DNA of 64,000 bases from Brachionus rotundiformis (taxonomy: Eukaryota; Rotifera; Eurotatoria; Ploima; Brachionidae), in NCBI GenBank assembly GCA_016802295.1, contig JAESIW010000207.1, positions 1,168,475 through 1,232,474 of the forward strand, written 5' to 3'. Under the pieces are notes generated by a model. That model was not told where the DNA came from and ran no database searches. It was given only the letters and a program-made list of their open reading frames with translations. Below, one piece after another: positions 43,573 through 54,133 of this stretch (position 1 is its first letter; each line of letters begins with the position of its first letter). A program made the position numbers and the translations under genes.

Positions 43573-44692
43573 TTAAAATTTCATTTGATGTGGATACTGC
43601 TTGTTTGATAGACTGAATCTAGACTTCAAATATGGCACCAAGAGTTTTTTGTCAGCAGTGGTGCTGGCTCTAATGGCGCTCAACAATTGCTTGTCAACAT
43701 CCAATTGAGCAGCCTTTCTCTCCTCAGTCACCTTGTACACTTCTTTTTTTTGTTGGAAAATCTCGGCTCCAGCTTCGCCGGACTTGGCCTGTCTTCGGGC
43801 AGCTCTGACTCGGTTGAAAAAAGTGTCGTTCAAATTCTCCGGCACTTTGACACTGCTAATGTCCAACTTGGTGCTTGTGGCAATCACATAGTTCTGGTTG
43901 ATGCGTCTCAATGGACAACCGTTCAACTTGAACGGACCGCTCACTAGCAATAGACCAGAGGCCAACTGCTTCAAGAAAACAACACGCTACAATTTTTAAA
44001 AATTAATTTAAATAAAAGATAAAATTAAAAATTTTTATTTTATTATTATTGGAAAAAAGAATCAATCAGATAATTAACCCATCAGTCATTGTGGTGGTCA
44101 GACTGGGGCGGTAAAGAATCATCACATGTGAATATAAAAATTAAACTAGTGTTCAGATAAAGAACCATTCAGTCATTTTGGTCAGACTGGGGCGGTAAAG
44201 AATCATCATGGTATTGGTTTATGGAAGTTTTGTTGGGAGACTTACTTTTCCGGCATGGCGTCCAGCGACTAGGATGAGAACAGTGCCAGGAGTGATGGAC
44301 GGCCTCAATGAGTGCTTGTGCTGAGAGAAGGATTTTTTGTTGGTTCTAAGTTTTCTTGCTTGGTCCTCGGTTGGGTAGAATCTTGGCTAGAGAGAGAAAG
44401 AGGTAAGGAACAAGAGAAGATTTGGCAAAGAGCAGTAGCTTACGAATCGGTTGACTCTGACGGTTCTGGTCTTGCCGTTCTTATCGCCTTTGACCTCCTT
44501 GGTGACCATGCGGGTGCTTTTCTTTGGCTTTTTGTCCTCTGGTTTTTTCTCATTTTGTTTCTTCCACTTTTCGATGAGCCAGAGTCCTCGCTTGTGGAAC
44601 ATGCGGCCGTGCGACAATCGCATTACGCCGCTCGACTTTACTTCCTGGTTGATTGGTGTAGTGCGTGGCGATTTGACTTTTTTTGGACCCAT
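43573..44692 (-). CDS. RPL6: 60S ribosomal protein L6 (eL6)
   Basis: Large-subunit ribosomal protein. Three exons on the minus strand (44692-44444, 44386-44246, 43986-43573) join in phase to 267 aa. The family is clear: PRFYPTEDQARKLRTNKK, SITPGTVLILVAGRHAGKRV, VFLKQLASGLLLVSGPFKLN, PLRRINQNYVIATSTKLDIS, and the ending LSNKQYPHQMKF. The N-terminal exon is Lys-rich (MGPKKVKSPRTTPIN). Intron 2 (260 bp) is much longer than intron 1 (57 bp) and carries two snoRNA-like units in the sense orientation, as often seen in ribosomal protein host genes. Confidence 0.97.
44063..44128 (-). ncRNA. Putative box C/D snoRNA, copy 2, in RPL6 intron 2
   Basis: A tandem copy of the preceding unit on the minus strand. 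It has C box GTGATGA (44125-44119), the identical guide TTCTTTACCGCCCCAGT, D' CTGA (44101-44098), a C'-like AATGACTGA and D box CTGA (44069-44066). The region between C' and D differs from copy 1 (TGGGTTAATTAT against ATGGTTCTTTAT). Boxes and the D' guide are therefore kept while the rest drifts. Confidence 0.72.
44150..44213 (-). ncRNA. Putative box C/D snoRNA, copy 1, in RPL6 intron 2
   Basis: Read on the minus (host-sense) strand: C box ATGATGA (44209-44203), guide TTCTTTACCGCCCCAGT, D' box CTGA (44185-44182), a C'-like AATGACTGA, then D box CTGA (44156-44153). C to D spans about 57 nt. The guide next to D' is complementary to ACUGGGGCGGUA of domain V of large-subunit rRNA. Under the box D+5 rule the target would be the second G of that G run. 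The terminal stem is weak. A second unit with the same guide follows. Confidence 0.72.
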
Positions 44693-45391
44693 TTTTTTTC
44701 AAGTCTAAAGAAAAGTTTTTTTTTTGGTTCTAATTAGATTGTTTATTAAGCACGTTGTGGCAAGGAGAAAATTTTGGAATGAGTCTTAGTTGGCTTTGAT
44801 ATTGAATGCATGCAGGAGATTTGTGAAAAGCCAGAGAGAAAAAAGAGAATTTTTTTTTGTTAGCTAAACTCAATCAGTGCTTGCATTCACCTCTTAATTG
44901 GCTGCAATTAGACTTTTAATTTAAAAAAAGAGAAAAAATTTTATCTTTTATAGTTGAGAACGTGTATGGGACTAGTGAGTTTTTGTACCAACATTTAGAA
45001 CAAAATTTACTTTATCGCACAGTAATCTTTTATTTATGTTAAGCTAATTTGAATAAAATTGTGCCCACACGTTTCCAAGGCCGGAATGTGCGAGATCTTT
45101 GACTCCAGAGTCCAAAAGGCTCTATTCTCAACCATGCTTAAGTCATTTGACCAATGGCAACTCACCTGGCTACATTATATCTTCTTTGTAAACATAAACT
45201 AAACCAAAGTTAGGAAAAATTTACCAATTTATTTATAATTGATATAATTGGTATTAGAAATAAGTTGAACTAATTTTTATTAAAATATTTTATTAGAAGT
45301 TTTAGAATTTTAAGATTAATGGATAATTTTTTATTGTGTTTGGTAAAGAGTGGTAGCTATTCGTATTATCTTGGGAAGAGTCGAAAATTAC
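44693..45391. other. Intergenic stretch upstream of RPL6
   Basis: Presumed RPL6 promoter region. No other feature supported. Confidence 0.4.
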
Positions 45392-46029
45392 CCTAAATAT
45401 CTATTCATTTATTATTTAAATTATTGTTATATTGAATGGTTTTGACACTGAGTCATGGCAAAATGTTCACAAAATGGTCACATTTATAGATTAGATCCAA
45501 ATCGTTACTTTAAACAACAATAACTTTTTAATTAAATTTCTGTCCTTTTTTTATTTTTGATTCATTAATTTTAATTTGTTTAAGATAAGAGCACAATTTA
45601 ATTTTTAATATTTATCAAATAGATTTCAAAATATTTATTTTTTCATTTTCACAAGAATAAGTTAACTTGTCATTTTTAAAAATTTAAGCTTTTATTTTAC
45701 AAAATTATCTTTTAACAATTTAATATTTTGTGAATAGATTTTTTTGCTTGGCTTGAGACAAATAAGTATAAAAATTTATACCAATTTGAATGGATTAATT
45801 ATCGAGTATCTGTAGGCATGGAAAAAAGGCTAACCAAGAAGGCAAACATGACCTAAAAATGCCTTCTTACAGCTACCATATGCATGCATTAATATTGTAT
45901 TTGGTTAAGATCCTAAATATCTATTAATTTATTATTTAAATTATTATTATATTGTCTCAGTTCAACACTGAGTCATGGAAAAATTTTCACAGAATGGTCA
46001 CATTTATAGATTAGATCCAAATCGTTACT
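45392..46029. repeat. Short element with 118-bp terminal direct repeats
   Basis: 45392-45509 and 45912-46029 are direct repeats of 118 bp with modest divergence. Shared words include ACACTGAGTCATGG, AATGGTCACATTTATAGATT and AGATCCAAATCGTTACT. They flank 402 bp. Inside, 45750-45895 is shared with 49980-50165 (TACCATATGCATGCAT and GTAGGCATGGAA). The layout resembles a miniature LTR-type element. Confidence 0.6.
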
Positions 46030-46972
46030 AATTAACTATTTTCTCTTGTTTCTACTGGTTAATAGACTACTATAGTTGTAATTTTATCTCTTGCTGCTAC
46101 AGACTTTTTTATTTAAAATCTCAATATTTTTCTACTTTTAAGATTAAAATCAAAAACTTCAAAAATAAATAATTATGAATCGAAATTGACCATTGATTTA
46201 ATAAAATATTTAATGGTATACAAATTTTATATTTTATTAATAATTATATTTTACTTAATTAAATTAAATTAGTCATTGTTTACTATAAAATTTCTCAGAT
46301 AAAAATTAAAAGATAAATCAATCACATAATGTCCAATGTTCACGAATTAATTTATGTTTAAACAAGACCACGTGATATAAATAGATTAAGTCAAAAAAAT
46401 ATTTGATTTTTTTTTCAAATAGATGAATTTTAAAAAATTTTAATTTAGTAATTTCTTACTTTATTTAAACAAAACAATAAAAAAATAATCGGAAATTTTT
46501 AATTAATTCCCAATAAAAACCCTCAATTGAACTTTTTTTTTATTAAACAAATACTGTTCTCTCTTAGATAACAGAAAACTTAATTTTTCTCAATGCGGCT
46601 CAAATTTGGACCCGATTTTGGACAAATTTTGATAAAAATATTTTTTTTTGTGTAAATAAAATTAAAAAAATAGACTTTTGCAAAAACATTTTATCATAAT
46701 CAATCAACTATCCATTGTCAATTATCTCCTACTTGGCTATCATTGATGGTCAGTCTAAAACAATCAAAATTAAGTATTGACCAAAATTAGTGCACATATA
46801 CCAATACAAAATTTTGATAAATCTTAGCATTTTCTAATTCATGAAATTAATAAAAAAAATAAAACTACTTCTCTAGATTGGTAAATTTTTAAATATCTGT
46901 CTGGCTCGGCAAGTTTATTAATTAACATTGGTATAAAATATTTTTATTAAAAAGATAAAACATAAAAAAAAA
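46030..46972. other. AT-rich intergenic stretch
   Basis: Downstream of the WD40 gene; no further feature supported. Confidence 0.45.
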
Positions 46973-47857
46973 TTACTTCCAGAATTTGAGGGTTCTGTCT
47001 GACGAGCCACTGACAAACTGAGCGGCGTCAACTAGCTGAATATTCAGTACATAATCATTGTGATCGTTTACCATTGCCAGACATTCGCCAGTCTTGCCAG
47101 ACCAAATTCTAACACTTCTGTCCTTCGAGCAGCTAAATATCTCATCTTTTTCGGACACTTTTACCCTAACTACATCATCTGTGTGTCCATTTAGAGTCAT
47201 CAAGCATTTTGCTCCATCTCTGTCCCAAATTTTAATGCATGTGTCCGCAGAGCCGCTCACAAACCGCCCTGATCCGAGCACATTGCAGCACAAAACCCAA
47301 TTTCGGTGTCCATGGAAAATCATCTTACACTCTTGACTAATCAGGCACCACAATCTCAAAGTCCTATCTGCCGAACCACTTAGTAAACTATTGGCATCCA
47401 CTAGTTTGATACAGTGAACGTAGTGGTTGTGACCACTAAGGGTCTGAGTGCATTTATTCGAGTCCATATCCCATATTTTAATTGTACAATCATCGGAAGC
47501 AGTGTACAGAACATTGTTTTGTACCTGAATATAGTTGACCCAATCGGTGTGACCGCTCAAAGTGGCAAGACATTCTGTGGTGCTAAAGTCCCATATTTTG
47601 ACAGTCTTGTCCGCCGAGCATGTGATTAGATGATTGTGGTCTGTAAGTTTGAACTGCCATATCCAATTTGTGTGGCCAATAAATGACCGGATTGAAGTTT
47701 TGCATGTAGGGTCCCAAAGTTTAATAGTGCTCGAGGATTCGGTCAGAACCTCGCCAGTTTTAAGAATTAGAAAATCGAAAAGAACCACTGAATCGTCTGG
47801 TAAAGTGCGAACAAGCTCGCACTTACATTCAATTAGATGTTTGGTAACCGAGCTCAT
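46973..47857 (-). CDS. Intronless WD40-repeat protein, paralogue 1
   Basis: 294 residues starting at ATG 47857 (MSSVTKHLIECKCELV). It consists almost wholly of WD40 repeats forming one seven-bladed propeller. Examples are GHTNWIWQFKLTDHNHLITC with SADKTVKIWD, GHTDWVNYIQVQNNVLYTAS with DDCTIKIWD, GHNHYVHCIKLVDANSLLSG with SADRTLRLW, and the terminal SGSSDRTLKFWK. The regular blades with W-x-D ends and high internal similarity are of the kind seen in bacterial-type and in retrocopied eukaryotic WD40 proteins. No F-box or other domain is present. Its closest relative in the window is the gene at 50327. Specific function is unknown. Confidence 0.85.
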   Translation of the reverse strand: MSSVTKHLIECKCELVRTLPDDSVVLFDFLILKTGEVLTESSSTIKLWDPTCKTSIRSFIGHTNWIWQFKLTDHNHLITCSADKTVKIWDFSTTECLATLSGHTDWVNYIQVQNNVLYTASDDCTIKIWDMDSNKCTQTLSGHNHYVHCIKLVDANSLLSGSADRTLRLWCLISQECKMIFHGHRNWVLCCNVLGSGRFVSGSADTCIKIWDRDGAKCLMTLNGHTDDVVRVKVSEKDEIFSCSKDRSVRIWSGKTGECLAMVNDHNDYVLNIQLVDAAQFVSGSSDRTLKFWK

Positions 47858-48011
47858 TTGTAAGCATTAAAAAATAGCCAGAGATGTAATGCTAGTGTAA
47901 AGTTAATTCAAACACAAATTAAAATAGTTGTGAAAGTTGAGATTAAAAGTTAACTGAGAAGATTTTATTTTTTAATTTCTTTTAAATTTTTATTTTCTCA
48001 AAAATAAACTT

Positions 48012-48083
48012 TTCCCACACCGGGAATTGAACCCGGGCCGCCTGCGTGAAAGGCAGGAATCCTAACCACTAGACCATATGGGA
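48012..48083 (-). tRNA. tRNA-Glu (anticodon TTC)
   Basis: A 72-nt cloverleaf on the minus strand with the same sequence as the other copies, followed by AAAAGTTTATTTTTG. It is near the WD40 gene start but has no functional link. Confidence 0.95.
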
Positions 48084-48950
48084 CTTAAGAACTTAACCAA
48101 TATTAACTGTTTTTATGGTTAGATGGTATTCAAAAATGATTCATGAGCTTGGCATTTTTTAATTTTTGACGATTCATTCATGACAGTGCATTTTTGTCCA
48201 ACAAGCATTCACAAAATGCTTAAGTCATCGAGATTACTTAAGACCATGGATGTAACATGTTATAAAGCATTGATCTAGGATCTCATGCGACCAAATCTTA
48301 GTCGACTTAATACAGATGAGTCATGATTTTAAAATTAACTTTTTGATAAAGATTTTTTAAAGAGAATTTTTTTTTCTAATTTGTTAAAAAATTTGTATGA
48401 AAAAAATTTATAATTATCTTGATTGATTAAATACAGGAAGAGAAGATCTGACAAAATAGATGATTTTATTTAAATAAATCAATAATTAATATGATTGTTT
48501 TATGAAAAAGAGCTTATTAAACTAGAAATAGTTAATTAAACAAAATTGTCGACTTCTTGTAAGAACAAGTATAAAAAATAGATTAAAATGCTAATTATCA
48601 AAAGAATCTATTTGATTGATTAATTAAATTGACTAAATTAATCGACAGAGAAAATATGATCTAAAAAAATGATTGTCACTGCTTTTAATAATAAAATTAA
48701 AAAGATAATTTTGATTTTAATCTGTTTATTGATAGAGAGAGTTAATTTAAAACAAAAATCAAATGAAAATAATTTATTTATTGATACAATTAATTTTTTT
48801 TTTTTAATTTTTTATTTATTTCTAAATTTTTAAAAATAAAATATTTAATATTTTAAAGAATTTTTATTGAAAATCGTTAAAGGTTCTTTTTTTAATTAAA
48901 TATTTTAATTCTTATTTTGCTTAATTGATAAGTTTTTGTGCCAAATCAAG
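48084..48950. other. AT-rich intergenic stretch
   Basis: No feature supported until the duplicated upstream region of the next gene begins at about 48950. Confidence 0.45.
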
Positions 48951-49055
48951 CAAAATGTTATGGATGCATAAATTTTCACAAATAATTATAGATATAACCA
49001 AGCCCATTTTGTAAAAACAAATGGAGCATTTATTTTCAAAAGTCCTAAAAAAATA

Positions 49056-49508
49056 ATGAAAATTTCATTGATAATTTTTCTCCTCTTTTCCATTGATAAC
49101 TCTCATTCATTTCTGGCCAGTTTGACCAGTAAGTTTATATTTTATCTATCTTTATTTATTTAATATAAATTCATCTGAATATAAGTATTACGGCTAATAT
49201 TCGACGAAATAAAAGAATTCAATTTCGCCAGTATAAAATTGATAAATGACTATGATACAGTCTTTGTCCAGTTCTACAATGAGGACATAGTGGACAAAAA
49301 CGATGCACTCAAGATATTTGTCAACCGGAAAGAGCTCAATCTTTTGTACCAATCCAACTCTCCTTGTTTAATAAGAAATTCAAACAATCTTACTTTGAAT
49401 TTTCAGCCTTTTAGTCTTGACTCCAATTGTAGGGTCTATTTGATCAGCGATTCTGGCCTTTGGTGCATTGGTAGAAATGCGCGCACAAAAATTTCGCCTT
49501 GGAATTAA
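49056..49508 (+). CDS. Small secreted protein, copy 1 of an inverted pair
   Basis: Two exons (49056-49128 and 49186-49508) give 131 residues. Exon 1 is a signal peptide (MKISLIIFLLFSIDNSHSFL). Exon 2 encodes a compact domain: LRLIFDEIKEFNFASIKLIN, DYDTVFVQFYNEDIVDKNDA, FVNRKELNLLYQSNSPCLIR, and CRVYLISDSGLWCIGRNART. Three Cys are visible in the mature part. A near-identical copy lies inverted at 55522-55974, and the duplication includes about 100 bp upstream and 120 bp downstream. I do not recognise the family. Confidence 0.75.
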
Positions 49509-49979
49509 AGATTAAATTTTTATATCGAATTTTATATTTTTATATCTAATTATATGATTTTTTATTAAATTGTTTTATTTAACCAAACTTTCCAGTTGAA
49601 ATTATACAAATAAAAATTTTTACCAAATGTTTATTATCTTTTTAGATAGCATCATTTTGATTTAAATTTAAGTTTTTTTTTAATAATTTTTCCTTTTTAA
49701 TTAAATTTTTATTTATTAAAGACAAAATTTAGATTATTAATTTTATAGAAAACTCATTTTATTTGTATCTAGTTAAAATTATCTTTTTTCACTAAATTTT
49801 AAAGTTAATGTAACAAAAATTAAATTATTATAATTTAGAACAAAAATTATTTTTTAATATTTGTCAATTGAAATTTATAATAATTATTATTTTTTACAAA
49901 AATATTCTTTTAATTGCTATTTTTTTTTAAATTGAAACTTTTTAAGTAAAAAAAAATTATCAATTAAGAATCTTTGAGG

Positions 49980-50165
49980 TTTTTGTTTGGCTCACTGCTA
50001 CTGAAATAAAAAATTCATACCAATCTTTAATGGATTAAGTATCGGGAACAGATCTTATTTCAAAAATTACTCTATCTGTAGGCATGGAAGAGAGTATTGG
50101 TAACCAACAAGGCAAATAAGCCTTAAAAATACTTTTTTTTAAATCTACCATATGCATGCATGTAC
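49980..50165. repeat. Dispersed repeat shared with 45750-45895
   Basis: Shared words in the same order as the other copy: TTGTTTGGCTC, ATACCAATCTTTAATGGATTA, CTGTAGGCATGGAA, AACCAACAAGGCAAAT, CTACCATATGCATGCATG. It lies just upstream of WD40 paralogue 2. Confidence 0.6.
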
Positions 50166-50326
50166 CAAGCTTTTAAAATGTTGAATTTTTCAGCCTAATT
50201 TTTCAAATTTTAAAGCCAAAACCAAGATCAAAATAATTTTAAAGCATAATTTATTTAAATAAAAAAAAAAAGAAAAAAAATATGAAAAATTAAGTTTTTT
50301 TTTCTTCTATTTATTACGAAAGTAAG

Positions 50327-51298
50327 ATGTTTGAGCAGGATAATTTTGAATTAAATCCATTAAGTTTTGATCTGGACACTATGCCATTCTCAACAGCCCA
50401 GCACTTTGAGCTACACGAAAACCATCTTAAACTAACCACCAATATTGAGTGCCAAAATGTCATTACCATAAACGACAATTCTAGTTTGTTATATGACTTT
50501 AAGATTCTGCCATCTGGACACATACTCACCGAAAGTGCGTACAACATCAAGCTTTGGTCGCCGGACGGCCGCGAATGCATCAAAACCTTCCGCGGACACA
50601 CACACCGCGTTTGGAACTTGCAAATAGTCGACGCCAACCGCTTTGCCAGCTCTTCCAGCGACAAGACTATAAAAATATGGAATTTTACCACTGGTGAATG
50701 CATCGCTACGCTTGAGTCTCACACTGATTGGATAAACAGTATAATAGTCAGGGATAACTTGCTCATTAGTGCTTCCGATGACACTACCATTAAAGTGTGG
50801 GAGCTTAACACATACCAGTGCTTGAAAACAATAGAGGCGCACAACCACTACATTCAGTGCATAAAAATGCTTGATTCCAACACTCTTATAAGTGGATCAG
50901 CGGATAGAACCATAAAACTGTGGAACTTGATGACCGGAGAGTGCCTGGCCATTTTATTCGGGCACAACAACTGGGTTACATGTGTGGACACATTGTTGAC
51001 TGGTGAGCTGGTCAGTGGATCCAACGACATGTGCATAAAAATATGGGACATTAAAAGTGGTCGGTGCTTGAAAACATTCGATGGACACAAGGATTATGTG
51101 ATGTGCTTGGCAGTGACCAAGAACAATACAATTGTGAGTGCGTCCAAAGATCGTACCATACGCATTTGGTGTCCTTTGAATGGCGTTTGTCTATCCATTT
51201 TGACTGGCCACACGGACTACATTTATTCACTTTATATCTTTGAAAGTGGCGAGATTGTCAGTGGATCTTCGGATCACACTTTACGAGTATGGAAATAA
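50327..51298 (+). CDS. Intronless WD40-repeat protein, paralogue 2
   Basis: 323 residues from ATG 50327. A short N-terminal leader (MFEQDNFELNPLSFDLDTMP) precedes a WD40 propeller. Repeats include GHTHRVWNLQIVDANRFASS with SSDKTIKIWN, SHTDWINSIIVRDNLLISAS with DDTTIKVWE, GHNNWVTCVDTLLTGELVSG with SNDMCIKIWD, and the ending SGSSDHTLRVWK. It is clearly paralogous to the gene at 46973 by blade-to-blade wording, but diverged enough to be an old duplicate. Both lack introns in a genome where most genes have them, consistent with descent from a retrocopy or a transferred gene. No catalytic domain is attached. The partner is unknown. Confidence 0.85.
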   Translation: MFEQDNFELNPLSFDLDTMPFSTAQHFELHENHLKLTTNIECQNVITINDNSSLLYDFKILPSGHILTESAYNIKLWSPDGRECIKTFRGHTHRVWNLQIVDANRFASSSSDKTIKIWNFTTGECIATLESHTDWINSIIVRDNLLISASDDTTIKVWELNTYQCLKTIEAHNHYIQCIKMLDSNTLISGSADRTIKLWNLMTGECLAILFGHNNWVTCVDTLLTGELVSGSNDMCIKIWDIKSGRCLKTFDGHKDYVMCLAVTKNNTIVSASKDRTIRIWCPLNGVCLSILTGHTDYIYSLYIFESGEIVSGSSDHTLRVWK

Positions 51299-51732
51299 GT
51301 TTTTTTAGGGAATTTTTTTTTATTATCAAAGTTTTTATTGTAGGAAAATTTTGAATAAATTGTTAATTTTTCCATTAACTTTTATAATTGAATTAGAGAA
51401 GGCCAGATTTCATGAATAAATTTTATTTAACAAATTAAGTTCTTTAATTAAAAAATTAATCTAAAATATTAAGTCTAATAAAATCTAAAACAAACTTTAT
51501 TTTAAACAAAAATTAAAGCCTAACTTTGTTTAATGAATGATTCGATTTTTAATAAAGAACATCAATTGACAATAATTTTGATTGAAAATTTTATCAATAT
51601 AATATTAATCAAGATTTTTTTAAAATTGTTCATCTAATAATTAAATGTTAGTTAATGTTAGGATAATAAGAAAATATTTAGGAAAAGAGCTTTTAAATGG
51701 GTTATTATTGGTATTAATTAATTTTTTAATAA
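51299..51732. other. AT-rich intergenic stretch
   Basis: Between WD40 paralogue 2 and GC-rich repeat copy D; nothing supported. Confidence 0.45.
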
Positions 51733-52325
51733 ACAAGAATCATTCATTTATAATAAGAATTCATTAAATAATTAAATGTCACCCTCCTCTTTTCGCAACC
51801 GGGCTTGGGACCGGCTTTGGCAGAGTTATGACGGCGTCTTTCCCTAAGAAGCCAGTGGGACGTTCATCATAAACAGCGCCACTCATCCGAGCACTCAAAA
51901 TTGGCTGCGAACTCGGCAACTATTTAGACTAGCTTGGAACCACAAACCAAGCGACTTCTCTCTCTCTTTCGATTGAGAAAAAGTCTTAACTTAAGGCTTC
52001 CAAAGTTACGTCTATCTGCAGAGGGTCAGCTGTACAGCAGATTCTCGCTCCTTTCGGATTCTATACTGGGAGATGGTCGAAGCCAGCGGCGCCCTCATAC
52101 GACAAGACTTGGACAAAGACCCGTAGGCCTATGTACCCGCCATACAGCTCTTCTGCAGAGTTATGGTGACTGATTTCTCTTTCCAATTCTTTTCCATTTT
52201 CCAAAAATAAAAATCTTTTTAAAAAATGAAATGAATTTTTTTCTATAAAATCAACTTCTATTTATACCCTTTTGACTAATTTAACCAATTAAACTAATTT
52301 TACTTTTTAAAACAAAATCAGTTGA
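51733..52325 (+). repeat. GC-rich interspersed repeat, copy D (internally deleted)
   Basis: The core is 51778-52170, 393 bp. It matches copy B up to CTCTTCTGCAG, then jumps to AGTTATGGTGAC, losing 93 bp that include most of the right direct-repeat unit. A GCAG microhomology sits at the junction. Left flank TCATTCATTTATAATAAGAA and the right flank with the reverse TATA box (about 52259) are shared with copy E. Confidence 0.87.
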
Positions 52326-52960
52326 CTTTTTGTTAAAGAAAAATGTTAATACCTAATTTATTGTTAATTTTAATTATTTAAATTAAATTAATTGTAATCA
52401 AGGAATTTAATAAGTATCTACTTTTATAATTATTTATTTATTTAAATGAACTGTTAAATTTTTTCAGGTAATATTAGTAATAATCAATTAATCTAGTAAT
52501 TCTTAGTGGTCTTTTCAAAACCGAAAATAAATCTATTGATTTAAATCATATTTTAAATTAACTTTTAACTCAGGGATAAATTAAATTAAAATAAGCTTTT
52601 GTCTTACAAAAAGTGGTATTTTAGGCAGACTTAAATATATTATTTATTTAGATTATTCTTTTATTTTTTTAAAATGATCATATGCTTATATCAAAAGAAC
52701 ACAGATAAGGCATTAGATAAACTCTCTCATGGGAAAGAAATGAGTCATTCTGTTCGATTAGTTGTCTAACTGGTGAAAGATATATCAAATACCACTGTTT
52801 AATTGCTGCCTTAATATTTATATTAGCCTTTTTTTTTTGGCTGACCAATCGATGGTTATTCTAGAGAAGCACTATAAAAGATAATTTATTTCTTAAAATT
52901 CTTTGTTGTTCATTTTATCATTGAAAAAAAATTAAAAAAATTTTTAAAATATTTTATTTT

Positions 52961-53767
52961 TTAAAAAAATTGACAATCATCATTGGAAATCACATTTCTA
53001 AAAAAGTAATTACGATCTCTTGTAGATGATAATTGTAGGCTCCTATTTGAAAAATTATAACCCCTTTGTGTGGTATCTCTTGGCCTTAATGCTCTGTTAT
53101 TAAAATCATATTTGTATATATTTGAATTGTTTGAGTTGAAATGTGGAACTGGACCAAGTTTATCTTGTCTGGGTGCACATTTTTGTCTAAAAACAAAATT
53201 TATTTTACCATAAATTTATCTTTACCATAATTTTAATAAAACAAACATTTCTTTAAGCTCGGAAGTAAACTGCGGATTTCGATACAAGGTAATTAGCTCT
53301 TCGTCCTTTGAATAGCCGTATACAGAGGAAAACGAAACGTTGTCTGGTGACTCGATTATATTGGTACATTCTTTAAGCGCCTCTTTGGCCTGCTGCAACC
53401 ACGCTGCGTAATAGGACGCTAGCTGCGGATTGGCAGCTATCAGGCCCTCTGTCTGAGCTATTTGGGACTTGACCACATAAAAATCTTTTTCAGCTTTTTT
53501 CTGTATCTTGTACTTTTGATGAAGTTGATCTCTGGTCAGTGCAGACCGGTTGCTCTTGCGGCTATTTTTCTGATACAAAACATCTCTATTGGCAAATGTT
53601 CCATTCGGAGCTCGCCAGCCTTTTTGTCGATTGAATTGCACCTGCTGCTCTTGGTGGCCTGCGTTCACCGCCCCAATGCCACCGCCATAATAGCCCGTGA
53701 ACACCGGCGTCTGGCTCTCTCGCTTATATGACATGTTCTTAAGCTTTATAAGTTGGTTATGCCACAT
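52961..53767 (-). CDS. Uncharacterised Gln/Lys-rich protein with an in-frame UGA at a splice junction
   Basis: The main exon starts at ATG 53767 (MWHNQLIKLKNMSYKRESQT). It encodes a Gly-rich start (VFTGYYGGGIGAVNAG), a basic stretch and a helical region (QIAQTEGLIAANPQLASYYA, AWLQQAKEALKECTNI). It ends near NPQFTSELKEMFVLLKL. The donor GTAAAG follows TTATG. Splicing a 39-bp intron to the acceptor at 53187 makes the codon TGA, after which the same frame stays open for about 74 codons (CAPRQDKLGPVPHFNSNNSN ... VISNDDCQFF) to TAA at 52961. Either the protein ends at this UGA (about 180 aa) or the stop is read through or avoided. Family not recognised. Confidence 0.6.
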
Positions 53768-54133
53768 TTTTTTCAACTAAAAAAGTTACACAAAAATTTC
53801 CTAAGTCTTATAATCTAATTTTACGCTTGGTTTAGAACCAAATTTTGAGGATATTAAAGATAAATACCTATGATAAAAAATATATTTATATAGGATAAAT
53901 ACCAAAATACTAGCCTAAAGTGCATTGGGAGATTATTTAGCAAATCTATGTCACTTATTGAATTTTTATTAGACTAGCATTTTTCCAAAAAATGAACCAC
54001 AATTCTTGTCATATCCAATGTTTATATTTTTGTCTAGATAATAATTGCTTTTTGAGATTTAAACTAGTTCAATAAAGTCTTTTTTTGGGTTTAGAATTAA
54101 AATTAATAGATAGAGATTTTATTTAAAAAATTA

